A stretch of DNA of 64,000 nt from JACCSI01 sp035575715 (GCA_035575715.1 DATLXN010000006.1:310001-374000), one strand, 5' to 3'; counted from the stretch's first letter, positions 35,730 to 44,102 are shown. The notes: generated by a model not told the origin, from the sequence alone. Numbers and translations are program-made.

Positions 35730-38648
35730 ATGGGTCGCAGCCTCGTCAGGTTCGTTCTCGCCGCCGTCGTTTCCCTCGCTCCACTCCACGCGTTTGCGCA
35801 AACCGGTGACGGCAGTCTGAGAGGCTACGTCCGCGACGATCAGGGCGCCGTTCTCCCTGGCGTCTCGGTCAGTGCGCGCAGTCCGGCGCTGCTGGCTCCG
35901 GTTTCCGCGGTCAGTGACAGTGGTGGCTATTACCGCCTGCTCAATCTGCCACCGGGCACTTACGCCATGAGCGCGGAGCTCTCGGGCTTCGCCGGGTGGC
36001 GGCGTGAAGGCATCGTCATGCGCGCCGGCACCACCTTCAGCGTCGATGTCCAGATGAAGATTGGGACGCTGGCGGAAACGGTGACGGTGACTGGCGACTC
36101 ACCGATGATTGAAACCGGCCGCCCGACCAGCGTCCTGAACATCGACGGCGACCTGGTGCGCGCCGCCCCGATCACCTCTCGCCGGCTGTTCACTGACGCG
36201 CTCGATCTGGCACCAGGCGTCGGGTCGCGCAACGTCGATGACGGCGTCGGCCGTCGCGCCTACTACTTCCGAGGCTCACATATCTATGCGCACGCCTTTC
36301 AGCTCGAGGGCGCCCCGGCGTCGGCCTATATCGACTCAGCGGCACACTCGATGGGCATGGGCGGGGACACCGTGCAGGATGTCGAGATCAAACTGGGCGG
36401 TGCCGACGCGTCGACCCCGCTCAGCACTGGCGTCGTCATGAACGTCGTCACGCCCCGCGGCCAGAATGAATTCAAGGGCTCGGCCGCCTTCTCCTTTCAG
36501 CCGCTGGCATGGAACGGCGACAACACCAAAGGTGGCGCGGCGCCGGGCGGGCTACCGACGTTCCAGGAAGTCAATCAATGGGACGCCTCGCTGGGCGGCC
36601 GCCTGCTGCGCGATCGGGTGTGGTTCTTCGGCACCTATCGCTACGCCGACCTGGTCAACGGGATCAGCCGGACGAATCAGGACCTCGCCCTGCTCAGAGC
36701 GTTCCGGCCCGACTTCGAACCTTTCGACAACGCGTCGGTGAGTAAGCAGCCGTTCGTCAAAGTCACGACCCAGTTCGGCAAGCATGAGTTGTCGGGGTTC
36801 TGGCAGAACGACCGCAATCGCTTCTCGAGCGACCGTGAACGCGATACTCATCAGATCACTCCGCGCAGCGCCGGCGGGTCGCTCTACCAAGCCAAATTGA
36901 ATTCCGTGTGGGGGACACGGCTGCAAACCTCAATTGCCGCTTCCTACAACAACAAAGGCGGCGCCGAGGAGGACACCTACAGGAACTACCCTGGCTTCGG
37001 GCCGTCGATCAATGTCCACCGCAGTATCAGCATCTCCGGCGGCGTGCCCACCGGCAGCGGCGTCCTGGTGACGATGAATAACGCGGAGACGCTGACCATT
37101 GCACCGTCGATGATGATGATGTTCCGCGGCGATCTGACCTACTACCAGGAGAATTTTGGCGGATCGCACGAGTTCAAGACCGGGATCTGGGCCGCGCCGC
37201 GGCTCGAGCGCGACGTGCTGAGCCGCGCGCTCAACGACGGATTCACGCTCGAGCGTGTCGTCCAGCGAGACCCCAATAACCCCGCCGCCGGGACACGACC
37301 GTACTTCCGCCGCTTCCAGTCGCCGATCGAAGTCGATACGACCGCGGCCCGCGATCGCGACATCGCGGTGTATGTGCAGGACACCTGGAAACCGCAGCCG
37401 CGTCTGACCATCAATCTCGGAATCCGCGCCGACTTCGTGCGCCGGTTCGACGACATTTTCGGCGTCGAACGGATGAACAGCACCAACATCGGACCGCGCA
37501 TCGGCGGGGCGTTTCTGCTGACCAGTGATGCGCGCAACGTCCTGCGGGCGTTCTTCGGGCGCGTCCACGAGCAGGTCAACGGCCGCGACCCGATCACCAC
37601 GTTCGGGCCGACATCGCGGCGATTCCAGCGCGATCTCTTCGACACCGATGGCGACGGGATTTTTGAAATCGAGCAGATCACACCGGCGGCAACAGTCGCG
37701 ATCAATCGCCTCGCCTTCGATCCCGAGCTCCATCAGCCGTTCGTCGATGAGTATGCCGTTGGTTATGCACGACAGTTCCGCGGTCAGATGAGTCTCGATC
37801 TGTCGTTCAACCGCCGCTACTTCAAAGACCCGTACGCCGAGATCGACATCAACGGCATCTATCCCGACGCTCCCAATCAACCGTTCCGAGGCTTCGGCCG
37901 CGTCGATCCCAACCAGGGCCTGATCATGCAGCAGACCAACGCCAGTTGGAGCAAAGTGGTCGTCACCAACATGGAAGCGGTGTTGGCCAAGAATCTGTCG
38001 CACAACTTCCAGGTCGTGGGCACGTTCACGCGGCAATGGCAGCACCTCGAAGGCACGTGGAATCCGACCGACCCGGCGCGCTTCATTCAACCCGATGCCT
38101 TTGCCAATAACCGCGATCTGTCACGGCATCTGTTCGGCAACGGCGACGATAACAGCCTCGACGGCTTCGGCGCCGAATCGGGCGTGGCCTATCGGCCGTA
38201 TTCGGTGCGCCTGGCGGGTCAGTACTTCGCGCCGTGGGACATCCGGGTGGCGGCCAGTTACGTGATTCAGGCCGGAGGCTACCTCGGGCCAGTGGTCGTC
38301 CAGAATGCGACCGGCGATCCGATCTTTGGACCGGGACGCGTGCCGCTCGCCAACGGCACCACGCAACCCAACCCGCTCGCCACATCCTGGCGCTTCGCCT
38401 ACGACACGCGTAGCGACGGACAGGTGCGCAACGAGACGACGCGCTACTTGCAGCTCAATCTCGGCCGTTCGCTCAAATTCGGTCGGCGCAGCCTGGAAGT
38501 TGGCTTCGGGATCTTCAACGTCTTCAACACCGGCGCACACACCCAGTGGAACACCGGCGCCAACCGGTTGAACAACTCGCTCTATCTGTCGCGATTCAAT
38601 CGCCATCCGCCACGTGCGTTCCAGGTGACCTTGGGGTTCAAGTTCTAG
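35730..38648 (+). CDS. TonB-dependent receptor with N-terminal carboxypeptidase-regulatory domain (Oar-like)
   Basis: This 972-residue outer-membrane protein has a signal peptide (VLAAVVSLAPLHAFAQ) and a CarboxypepD_reg domain (residues 28-110, GYVRDDQGAVLPGVSVSARS). A plug follows with TVTVTGDSPMIETGRPTS and NVVTPRGQNEFKGSAAFSF, then a long barrel with sequence such as RDIAVYVQDTWKPQPRLTIN, ending in GFKF with terminal Phe. It probably imports or binds a sugar polymer, peptide or protein ligand; specificity cannot be read. Strong start: GGGAGGA 5 nt before ATG 35730. It has its own promoter after the two-component genes and ends at a 14-bp repeat array and hairpin. Confidence 0.93.
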   Translation: MGRSLVRFVLAAVVSLAPLHAFAQTGDGSLRGYVRDDQGAVLPGVSVSARSPALLAPVSAVSDSGGYYRLLNLPPGTYAMSAELSGFAGWRREGIVMRAGTTFSVDVQMKIGTLAETVTVTGDSPMIETGRPTSVLNIDGDLVRAAPITSRRLFTDALDLAPGVGSRNVDDGVGRRAYYFRGSHIYAHAFQLEGAPASAYIDSAAHSMGMGGDTVQDVEIKLGGADASTPLSTGVVMNVVTPRGQNEFKGSAAFSFQPLAWNGDNTKGGAAPGGLPTFQEVNQWDASLGGRLLRDRVWFFGTYRYADLVNGISRTNQDLALLRAFRPDFEPFDNASVSKQPFVKVTTQFGKHELSGFWQNDRNRFSSDRERDTHQITPRSAGGSLYQAKLNSVWGTRLQTSIAASYNNKGGAEEDTYRNYPGFGPSINVHRSISISGGVPTGSGVLVTMNNAETLTIAPSMMMMFRGDLTYYQENFGGSHEFKTGIWAAPRLERDVLSRALNDGFTLERVVQRDPNNPAAGTRPYFRRFQSPIEVDTTAARDRDIAVYVQDTWKPQPRLTINLGIRADFVRRFDDIFGVERMNSTNIGPRIGGAFLLTSDARNVLRAFFGRVHEQVNGRDPITTFGPTSRRFQRDLFDTDGDGIFEIEQITPAATVAINRLAFDPELHQPFVDEYAVGYARQFRGQMSLDLSFNRRYFKDPYAEIDINGIYPDAPNQPFRGFGRVDPNQGLIMQQTNASWSKVVVTNMEAVLAKNLSHNFQVVGTFTRQWQHLEGTWNPTDPARFIQPDAFANNRDLSRHLFGNGDDNSLDGFGAESGVAYRPYSVRLAGQYFAPWDIRVAASYVIQAGGYLGPVVVQNATGDPIFGPGRVPLANGTTQPNPLATSWRFAYDTRSDGQVRNETTRYLQLNLGRSLKFGRRSLEVGFGIFNVFNTGAHTQWNTGANRLNNSLYLSRFNRHPPRAFQVTLGFKF

Positions 38649-38650
38649 AC

Positions 38651-38697
38651 AGGACCCTTGGAGTGGGACCCTTGGGGTGAGACCCTTCGGGTGGGGG
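38651..38697. repeat. 14-bp tandem repeat (GACCCTTSGGGTGG family)
   Basis: Three near-identical 14-bp units follow the TonB receptor stop: GACCCTTGGAGTGG, GACCCTTGGGGTGA, GACCCTTCGGGTGG. Each carries a tiny ACCC/GGGT hairpin. The same family flanks the next small gene on both sides. Confidence 0.8.
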
Positions 38698-38719
38698 GGC
38701 GGTGCCTTTGGGCACCGCC
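38698..38719 (+). terminator. Perfect 9-bp GC-rich hairpin
   Basis: GGCGGTGCC-TTTG-GGCACCGCC is a perfect 9-bp stem with a TTTG loop, between the TonB receptor gene and the LOG-family gene. No run of T follows, so it is a probable but atypical terminator or a transcript-end stabiliser. Confidence 0.55.
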
Positions 38720-38721
38720 GA

Positions 38722-38751
38722 TTCCCAGGTTACCCGACGTGCCCCTACAAT
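38722..38751 (+). promoter_or_regulatory. Promoter of the LOG-family gene (leaderless)
   Basis: TTCCCA (38722-38727) and TACAAT (38746-38751) are separated by 18 bp, and the GTG start codon at 38758 lies 6 nt after TACAAT. The transcript should begin at or 1-2 nt before the GTG. Confidence 0.5.
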
Positions 38752-38757
38752 TCATTG

Positions 38758-39339
38758 GTGAAATCACTGTGTGTCTTTTGTGGGTCGAACGCGGGGCTCA
38801 ATCCGGCGTTTGCTGAATCGGCGCGTGCGTTTGGCCGTGAGCTGGCGCGCCGTGACATCGGCGTCGTCTACGGCGGTGGCAATGTCGGATTGATGGGTGT
38901 CGTCGCCGACGCGGTTCTCGAAGCCGGCGGGCGGGTCACCGGCGTCATTCCTCATGGCCTCGTCGTCCGCGAACTGGCGCATCAGCAACTCACCAAGCTA
39001 CACGTCGTCGACTCGATGCATGAGCGGAAGGCGCTGATGGCGTCGCTGGCCGACGGCTTCGTCGCTCTGCCTGGCGGCATTGGCACACTGGAAGAGTTCT
39101 GTGAGGTGGTGACCTGGACACAGCTCGGTATTCACGCCAAGCCGTGCGGGCTGCTCAATGTCGCCGGTTTCTACGATGCGTTCCTGGCCTTCTTCGAGCA
39201 CGCCCTCAGCGAAGGCTTCGTGCGACACAACCACCATCAGGTGGTCGTCGCCGACACCGATCCGGCCGGTCTGATCGACCGTGTCGTCGCCTGGAGGCCG
39301 CCGGCGGTGATCCAGTGGTTACGCCCCGGCCAGCAATAA
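38758..39339 (+). CDS. LOG-family protein (cytokinin riboside 5'-monophosphate phosphoribohydrolase type)
   Basis: This 193-residue protein carries the LOG (TIGR00730) signature: an N-terminal LCVFCGSNAG, GVVYGGGNVGLMGVVADA, and the catalytic MHERKALMASLADGFVALPG-G-I-G-T-x-x-E stretch (Arg and Glu of PGGxGTxxE). It hydrolyses the N-glycosidic bond of nucleoside monophosphates, releasing base and ribose 5-phosphate. In bacteria outside plant associates this is mostly nucleotide salvage or clean-up. Start is a GTG at 38758 with TACAAT 6 nt upstream. It is the only intact gene in a repeat-rich 1.2-kb area, flanked by two 14-bp repeat arrays. Confidence 0.92.
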   Translation: MKSLCVFCGSNAGLNPAFAESARAFGRELARRDIGVVYGGGNVGLMGVVADAVLEAGGRVTGVIPHGLVVRELAHQQLTKLHVVDSMHERKALMASLADGFVALPGGIGTLEEFCEVVTWTQLGIHAKPCGLLNVAGFYDAFLAFFEHALSEGFVRHNHHQVVVADTDPAGLIDRVVAWRPPAVIQWLRPGQQ

Positions 39340-39340
39340 C

Positions 39341-39406
39341 GGACCCTTCGGGTGGGACCCCTTCGCGGTGAGACCCTTGCGGGTGGGACCGCGGGGCGGG
39401 CACCCG
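39341..39406. repeat. 14-16-bp repeat array (GGGACCCTTCGGGT family)
   Basis: Four consecutive units of the family start 2 bp after the LOG gene stop: GGACCCTTCGGGTG, GGACCCCTTCGCGGTG, AGACCCTTGCGGGTG and GGACCGCGGGGCGG. Each contains a small self-complementary core. An inverted array of the same family lies at 39851-39900. Confidence 0.8.
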
Positions 39407-39441
39407 GATGAAATGCTGTTTTACGCAGGATTGCAATCTGG

Positions 39442-39850
39442 TTGATCGACGTCACCGTGCCTCCCGATGTGAGCGAGGCCATTGCCGGTGATCTCTTGGA
39501 GGAATTCATGACGATTACCCTGCCCACGCGGGGTCTGGTCTTCGCGCAGGCGTGGTTCGTGTGGCAAGTCGTGCGCTCGGCGACCCCACTGCTCTACCGG
39601 TCATGGCAACCCGCGTCGACTGACCCGCGCATTGATGGCGATGATCGCGGCAGGATTGACCATGACCTCGCCGGTCGCGGCGCTACTCTCGCTGCGTTTG
39701 TTTGTCCTGCAGCAGGTGCCGCTCAAGACCACCGAGGAATTGTCGGTCGCCTTTGGCGCGATGCTGACCGCTGTGGTATTTGCCACGGCGATGGGGAGCG
39801 TCGTTATTGCAATTCGAATACTGCGAAAGAGTCCGCTCCACAATCCCTAA
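39442..39850 (+). pseudogene. Small membrane protein gene with one frameshift
   Basis: From TTG 39442 the frame reads VTVPPDVSEAIAGDLLEEFM and AWFVWQVVRSATPLLYRSW. This is similar to the cytoplasmic prefix that precedes permease domains in acidobacterial ABC transporters (G-D-L-x-E-E-F ... W-x-W-Q). Near 39610-39625 the coding signal moves to another frame and continues MMAMIAAGLTMTSPVAALLS and VAFGAMLTAVVFATAMGSVV, two membrane helices, to the stop at 39850. Combined length would be about 135 residues. One single-base indel explains the break. The gene is enclosed by inverted arrays of the 14-bp repeat. The relation to permease-prefix proteins is tentative. Confidence 0.5.
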
Positions 39851-39900
39851 CCCACCCGAAGGGTCCCCCTACCGCGCAGCGGTCCCACCCGAAGGGTCCG
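39851..39900. repeat. Inverted copy of the 14-bp repeat array
   Basis: CCCACCCGAAGGGTCC occurs twice, separated by a CCTACCGCGCAGCGGT spacer, in the opposite orientation to the array at 39341. It overlaps the 3' end of the following minus-strand gene, whose last residues (DPSGGTAAR) are encoded by the repeat. Confidence 0.8.
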
Positions 39901-40522
39901 ACAGGAGTTCCACCGGGGCGACACAGTCCGCCGCAGCATCGACGCGAAGCGGCAGCCACTGGTTCAGGGTCGCGCCCGCTGTCCCAATAAACATTACCGG
40001 TGACAGGGCCAAGGGATTGAACGTGCCGACGCTCGCCTCTGGCCGTGCGGCCAGTGACTGTCGGAATTGGTCAAAGGCCGGAGACTCGAACACCAGAAAA
40101 TAGAGTTGCCTGGTCACGCCGGGGTCACTGATTCGTCGGTAGCCTAAGCAACGCGGCATAAAGGTCGCCGACTCGAGCTGCGCGGCGCGGGCGGCCGCCA
40201 GTATCGTCGCAGTGGTCAATTGCCCGTCGAAGCCGCTCTCCAGTTCGCTGCGCAGCAGTAGTGGAACCGTCGGCATCGTCGGGGCAACCAGCGACTCCAT
40301 CCCTCGTGAAAACACCTGCCGGAACAATGCTGCGGCTAATTGCTGCGGCGGCTTGAGCACCAGCACCGGTGCCGCGAGGACGTCCGCCGACTCGATCGAC
40401 AGCTGCCAGTTGTTCAGGTGGGCGCGGTCGACGGTGTAGGCCGCCTCGCGAGCGTCATCCGCCGAACGCACGAAGAGGAATCCCACTCCGACCAGGGCCA
40501 CGGCGACGACGCCAAATTTCAT
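39869..40522 (-). CDS. Membrane-anchored protein of unknown function
   Basis: I do not recognise this 217-residue protein. It starts with an uncleaved-looking membrane anchor (FGVVAVALVGVGFLFVRS). A soluble domain with DRAHLNNWQLSIESADVLAA, several Ala-rich helices and a mixed C-terminal part (RQLYFLVFESPAFDQFRQSL) follows. There are two Cys (CLGYRR, DCVAP) but no catalytic motif. The final nine residues come from the 14-bp intergenic repeat, so the ancestral stop was probably lost or displaced. It is alone on the minus strand downstream of the transporter gene. Confidence 0.65.
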   Translation of the reverse strand: MKFGVVAVALVGVGFLFVRSADDAREAAYTVDRAHLNNWQLSIESADVLAAPVLVLKPPQQLAAALFRQVFSRGMESLVAPTMPTVPLLLRSELESGFDGQLTTATILAAARAAQLESATFMPRCLGYRRISDPGVTRQLYFLVFESPAFDQFRQSLAARPEASVGTFNPLALSPVMFIGTAGATLNQWLPLRVDAAADCVAPVELLSDPSGGTAAR

Positions 40523-40552
40523 GAACTGCTTCAGACCTCTATCCCTCCCGCG

Positions 40553-42079
40553 TCAATTATCCCCTTCCCACCCGAAGGGAGTCGTCGGTCGTCGGTCGTC
40601 GGTGGTCAGTGGCCGTGGCATCACAATCAGATAGACCAGTGCGCTGAGGGTAAAGGTAACAAACCACGCGTAGGTATAGAGCGCGTCAAAGAAATTCGGA
40701 CTCGCCACTTGGCCGCCAGGCGTCGTCGCCGCCCTGATGAAGCCGGGCACGACCGGCAGGATGGCGAGGACCAGCGCGAACATGGCTCGGCGGTTGACCC
40801 CGTTGCTGTAGCTGTACCGACCGTTGACGGCGAACAGGTCCGGCAGCGACAGGGTGCGGCGGCGCAGGATCCAGTAGTCAGCGATCAGGATGCCGCCAAT
40901 CGCCCCCATCAGGCTCGAGTAGCCGATCAGCCACGTGAAAATGTAGGCGCCGGCGTCGGCGTACAACTTCCACGGCATCATCAAGATCCCGATCACCGCG
41001 GTGATCAGGCCGCCGGTGACGTAGGTAATGCGTTTGGGCGCCAGGCTTGAAAAGTCGTTGGCCGGCGACACAACGTTGGCGGCCATATTCGTCGTCAGCT
41101 GCGCCGCCAGCACAATCAACGCAGACACGATAATCACCCTTGGCGTCCCAATGCGCGCAATCAACCGCACCGGATCCCAGATGGCTTCGCCGAAGACCAC
41201 GATCGTCGCGCTGGTTACCGCCACACCAATAAACGCAAACGCCGTCATCGTCGTCGGCAAACCGAACGCCTGGCCGAGCACTTGCGAGCGTTGACTCTGG
41301 GCGTAGCGGGTGAAGTCCGGAATATTGAGGCTCAGGGTCGCCCAATAGCCGACGTTGGCGGTGAGAGCGGCCGGAAACAGCGTCCAGAACGGCGTTGGCG
41401 ATCGTTGCAGACGGGTCGACTCGCCGAGGATGCGAGTCAGGCCGCCGCCCGCGTCGATCGCCCACCACAGCAACGCGATGCCGCCGCCGAGCAGGAGCGG
41501 CGCCGTCCAACTCTCCAGCATCTTGATGCCTTCGAGACCGCGCAGAATGATCGCCACCTGAATCAGCCAGAAAACGCTGAAGGCGATCCAGATGTTGCCG
41601 GGCAGTGCGGCCCATCCACCCCACGCGGCACTCATTAACTCGTGGAGCGCGAGCCCGCCGATCCACGTCTGAATGCCAAACCAGCCGCAGGCGACGATTG
41701 CCCGTAGGATCGCCGGCACGTTGGCGCCGCGCACGCCAAACGCGGCGCGGCACAGCACCGGGAACGACACGCCATACTTGGTGCCGGCATGTGCGTTGAG
41801 CACCATCGGAATCAGCACGATGGTGTTGCCGAGCAGGATGGTGATCATCGCCTGCCACCACGTCATGCCTTGCTGCATGATGCCCGAGGCGAGTGTGTAC
41901 GTCGTGATCACCACGCTCATGCCAATCCAGAGCGCGGCAATGTTGTAAGTGGTCCACGTGCGCTGCGCCAACGTGGTCGGCGCGAGATCGTGATTCCACA
42001 GCGGGCTGTGCGACAGGTCGAGATCGAGGGAGACGATGTCCTCGGACCGGTGAGCTTGGCCGCGATCGCCGCGGATCAT
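40553..42079 (-). CDS. NCS1-family nucleobase/allantoin/hydantoin transporter
   Basis: This 508-residue inner-membrane symporter has about 12 hydrophobic helices. It shows NCS1 landmarks: LWNHDLAPTTLAQRTWTTYN at the N terminus, IGMSVVITTYTLASGIMQQG, and GWFGIQTWIGGLALHELMS. The family imports cytosine, uracil, allantoin or hydantoins with a proton or sodium ion. It overlaps the PreA-like gene by ATGA, so the two are translationally coupled and uracil or thymine is the favoured substrate. The likely functional N terminus is near residue 17; the upstream residues come from the overlap. The last 17 residues (TTDDRRPTTPFGWEGDN) derive from intergenic repeats. Confidence 0.88.
   Translation of the reverse strand: MIRGDRGQAHRSEDIVSLDLDLSHSPLWNHDLAPTTLAQRTWTTYNIAALWIGMSVVITTYTLASGIMQQGMTWWQAMITILLGNTIVLIPMVLNAHAGTKYGVSFPVLCRAAFGVRGANVPAILRAIVACGWFGIQTWIGGLALHELMSAAWGGWAALPGNIWIAFSVFWLIQVAIILRGLEGIKMLESWTAPLLLGGGIALLWWAIDAGGGLTRILGESTRLQRSPTPFWTLFPAALTANVGYWATLSLNIPDFTRYAQSQRSQVLGQAFGLPTTMTAFAFIGVAVTSATIVVFGEAIWDPVRLIARIGTPRVIIVSALIVLAAQLTTNMAANVVSPANDFSSLAPKRITYVTGGLITAVIGILMMPWKLYADAGAYIFTWLIGYSSLMGAIGGILIADYWILRRRTLSLPDLFAVNGRYSYSNGVNRRAMFALVLAILPVVPGFIRAATTPGGQVASPNFFDALYTYAWFVTFTLSALVYLIVMPRPLTTDDRRPTTPFGWEGDN
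40561..40612. repeat. Composite repeat at the end of the NCS1 gene
   Basis: A partial 14-bp-family unit (CCCTTCCCACCCGAAGGGA) abuts GTCGTCG heptamers that end in GGTGGTCAGTGG. The latter is the reverse complement of the heptamer family seen at 49341-49420. Both units lie inside the 3' end of the transporter gene. Confidence 0.75.
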
Positions 42080-43200
42080 CGAGCGGCTTCTGAAGACGCC
42101 GCGTAACCCTCCGCATCGTGGCCGCCGTGATATTCCTTGCTCGACGGCCGGCGGATCTTCGAATGCGTCACGACCCGATCGCGGCGTGCCCCGCGAAAGT
42201 CTTCGAGGGTGTGCCAGCCCTTGTCGGCGTGCCGATCAAGAAACTGCTCCATGCCGCCGGTCAGCTCTTTGATGATGTTCGGACCGATCGCATGGTCGAG
42301 CATCGCGGCGGTGCAGACCTGCACGGTTCCGCAACCCAGCAGAAAGTAATTCAGCGCATGCGCGAAGGTGGCAATGCCGCCGATCCCCGAGAACGATCCG
42401 TCGGGGAACGCCTGCGTCATTTGCGCCATCTTGGCCAGCGACTGCGGAATAATCGCGGGCCCACCCAATCCGCCGCTCGACACGTAGCCGTCGACATTCA
42501 TTTCGAATTCCAGCGAGTCCGGATCGATCAGCGGGATTGACGGAAACGTGTTGGAGGACACGATCGCGTCGGCGCCACCGAGAAATGCGCCGCGCGCTTC
42601 AATGACGATGTCGGTTGTCGATGGCGTGAGCTTGGCCCACACCGGGACCTTGGCGACCTCTTTCACGACCTCGGTCACGATCGAGATCTGTTCCTGATCC
42701 TTGCCGATGTTCGAGCCCATGTCCTTGCGGTCCATGTGCGGGCAGGACAAGTTCAGCTCGAACGCGTCGGCGCCTTCGTCCTGGCAGGCCTTGGCCAGGG
42801 TCTGCCAATGTTCGAGTTCACGATCGCTGCCGGAGCCGGCCATGATCGACGCCACGAGAATGCGGTTGGGATGCGCCTTTTTGATCCGGGCGATTCGCGG
42901 GACCCACCAGTCGAGCGGCTTGTCGGAAATCAGTTCCCAGTTCCACGACGAGTGGAGGGCCGTGCCCGGCCGCTTCTGCATCGACAGGTGCCCCTCCGGC
43001 GAGGCGCGCAGGAATTTGGTTTTCGGTCCGTCGACGTTGACGACCGGGTGCAGGCCGATGGTCTTGGTGACGACCCCGCCCCACCCTGCGTCGAACGCGC
43101 GCATGATGTTGGCGTCGGATTCGGTCGGCGGCGCCGACGAGAGCAGGAACGGATTCTCGAAGCGCAGTCCGGTGAAAGTGACCTCGAGCCGGTTAGCCAT
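42076..43200 (-). CDS. Dihydropyrimidine dehydrogenase-like protein (PreA/DHOD family), no ferredoxin domain
   Basis: This 374-residue flavoprotein has the FMN TIM barrel of dihydropyrimidine dehydrogenase. Landmarks are LSSAPPTESDANIMRAFDAG, VTKTIGLHP, ELNLSCPHMDRKDMGSNIG with the catalytic Cys in SCPH, and GIGGIATFAHALNYFLLGCG. It should reduce uracil or thymine to the dihydro form. E. coli PreA (411 residues) carries a C-terminal [4Fe-4S] domain; here the C terminus (HTLEDFRGARRDRVVTHSKI and a short tail) has no cysteine clusters. No PreT flavoprotein is adjacent, so electron supply is unclear. ATG 43200 has TATATT 6 nt upstream (leaderless). It is coupled to the NCS1 transporter gene. Confidence 0.85.
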   Translation of the reverse strand: MANRLEVTFTGLRFENPFLLSSAPPTESDANIMRAFDAGWGGVVTKTIGLHPVVNVDGPKTKFLRASPEGHLSMQKRPGTALHSSWNWELISDKPLDWWVPRIARIKKAHPNRILVASIMAGSGSDRELEHWQTLAKACQDEGADAFELNLSCPHMDRKDMGSNIGKDQEQISIVTEVVKEVAKVPVWAKLTPSTTDIVIEARGAFLGGADAIVSSNTFPSIPLIDPDSLEFEMNVDGYVSSGGLGGPAIIPQSLAKMAQMTQAFPDGSFSGIGGIATFAHALNYFLLGCGTVQVCTAAMLDHAIGPNIIKELTGGMEQFLDRHADKGWHTLEDFRGARRDRVVTHSKIRRPSSKEYHGGHDAEGYAASSEAAR

Positions 43201-43206
43201 GGGGGG

Positions 43207-43212
43207 AATATA
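43207..43212 (-). promoter_or_regulatory. -10 element of a leaderless promoter for the PreA-like gene (TATATT)
   Basis: TATATT on the minus strand lies 6 nt before ATG 43200, the gap being six C residues. It is one of the best -10 matches in the window. Confidence 0.6.
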
Positions 43213-43220
43213 CACGTGAA

Positions 43221-43249
43221 GTGCTGAGTGCTGAGTGCCTGGTGCCCGG
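43221..43249. repeat. 7-bp tandem repeat (GTGCTGA x4, degenerate)
   Basis: GTGCTGA, GTGCTGA, GTGCCTG and GTGCCCG run in tandem between the beta-lactamase stop and the promoter of the PreA-like gene, covering the usual -35 position. Confidence 0.75.
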
Positions 43250-43256
43250 TTACGGG

Positions 43257-44090
43257 CTACCGGCGACCGGCTAAGTACGTGCGGGCGAGGTCGATTGCGG
43301 CGGTGGCCGGCAGCGTAGCGGTCGAGCGCACCAAGGCGGCAAAGACGGCGGTGCGCTTCGGCGCGTCGAGATGACCGATCAACCACATCACGCGTTCGCC
43401 CTTGACCAGCGTGCTGCCGGTCTTGGCGCGGACCTGGGTCGCGGCGGGCCAGCCAATCGCGAAATCGTGGATGCCGGCGGCGTTGGAAATCTTGCCTGCC
43501 GGCATCAGCATCGCCGCAGCCACCGCGTCAACGTGAGCGCGAGAGACAGGCAGTTCGTAGCGGAACATCCGAGCGAGGAAATCCGCTTGTTCGATCGGCG
43601 AGATCACCAAGTCACCATTGATCCAGAACTGTGTCTGCTCACCGTCGTAGGTGTCGCTCCCGTAGTGCGACTTCTTCAACCAAGCGGTCATCCGCGCGCG
43701 GCCGATCAACGGCGCGACGCGTTGGTAAAACCACAGCACGGAGTTCTTCATCGCCGAGTCGAGCTGCTGATCGCGTTCCCACACCGGGAAACTCTGCTTA
43801 CTGCCATCCCACTTCATCGTCGTCGCCGGGGTGATCACGCCGGTCTCGAGCGCAAACAGCGAGTGCGGCACCTTGAAGGTCGAGGCCGGCGACCGAGGTT
43901 CGCTGCAGTCAGTGGGACTGGAGACAATCGGCGCCGAACCATCAAGTGGCTGGAAAACAAAACACTCGACGGTCGTCGCGGGTTGAGCACCCTCTCGCGC
44001 AGCGATCACGGGGCTGACGTTCAACGCTGCAGAGACCATTGCACTGCAACTGGCGAGCGCAAGCAGGATCGCGCGAACCCCTGTCTTCAT
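43257..44090 (-). CDS. Class D (OXA-type) beta-lactamase
   Basis: This 277-residue exported protein has a signal peptide and the class D penicillin-binding fold. The active-site motif is S70-T-F-K73 in SPASTFKVPHSLFALETGVI, with S-x-L in NSVLWFYQRVAPLIG (usually S-x-V). YGS stands at the usual YGN position (SHYGSDTYDG), and KTG appears in VRAKTGSTLVKG. FWINGDLVISPIEQADFL is another strong class D segment. It should hydrolyse beta-lactams, with Lys73 carbamylated; spectrum unknown. It is probably chromosomal and intrinsic, since no mobile element adjoins it. GTG/ATG choice: ATG 44090 with TAGCAT 6 nt upstream, leaderless. It precedes the PreA-like gene on the same strand, separated by a heptamer array. 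Confidence 0.9.
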   Translation of the reverse strand: MKTGVRAILLALASCSAMVSAALNVSPVIAAREGAQPATTVECFVFQPLDGSAPIVSSPTDCSEPRSPASTFKVPHSLFALETGVITPATTMKWDGSKQSFPVWERDQQLDSAMKNSVLWFYQRVAPLIGRARMTAWLKKSHYGSDTYDGEQTQFWINGDLVISPIEQADFLARMFRYELPVSRAHVDAVAAAMLMPAGKISNAAGIHDFAIGWPAATQVRAKTGSTLVKGERVMWLIGHLDAPKRTAVFAALVRSTATLPATAAIDLARTYLAGRR

Positions 44091-44096
44091 GCGCTC

Positions 44097-44102
44097 ATGC
44101 TA
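44097..44102 (-). promoter_or_regulatory. -10 element of a leaderless promoter for the beta-lactamase (TAGCAT)
   Basis: TAGCAT on the minus strand precedes ATG 44090 by 6 nt. A TAGAAT for the opposite strand at 44115-44120 serves the divergent cupin gene. Confidence 0.45.

Noticed and set aside
39341..39900. Insertion sequence
   Set aside because: Inverted arrays flank the gene, but there is no transposase and no clear target-site duplication.
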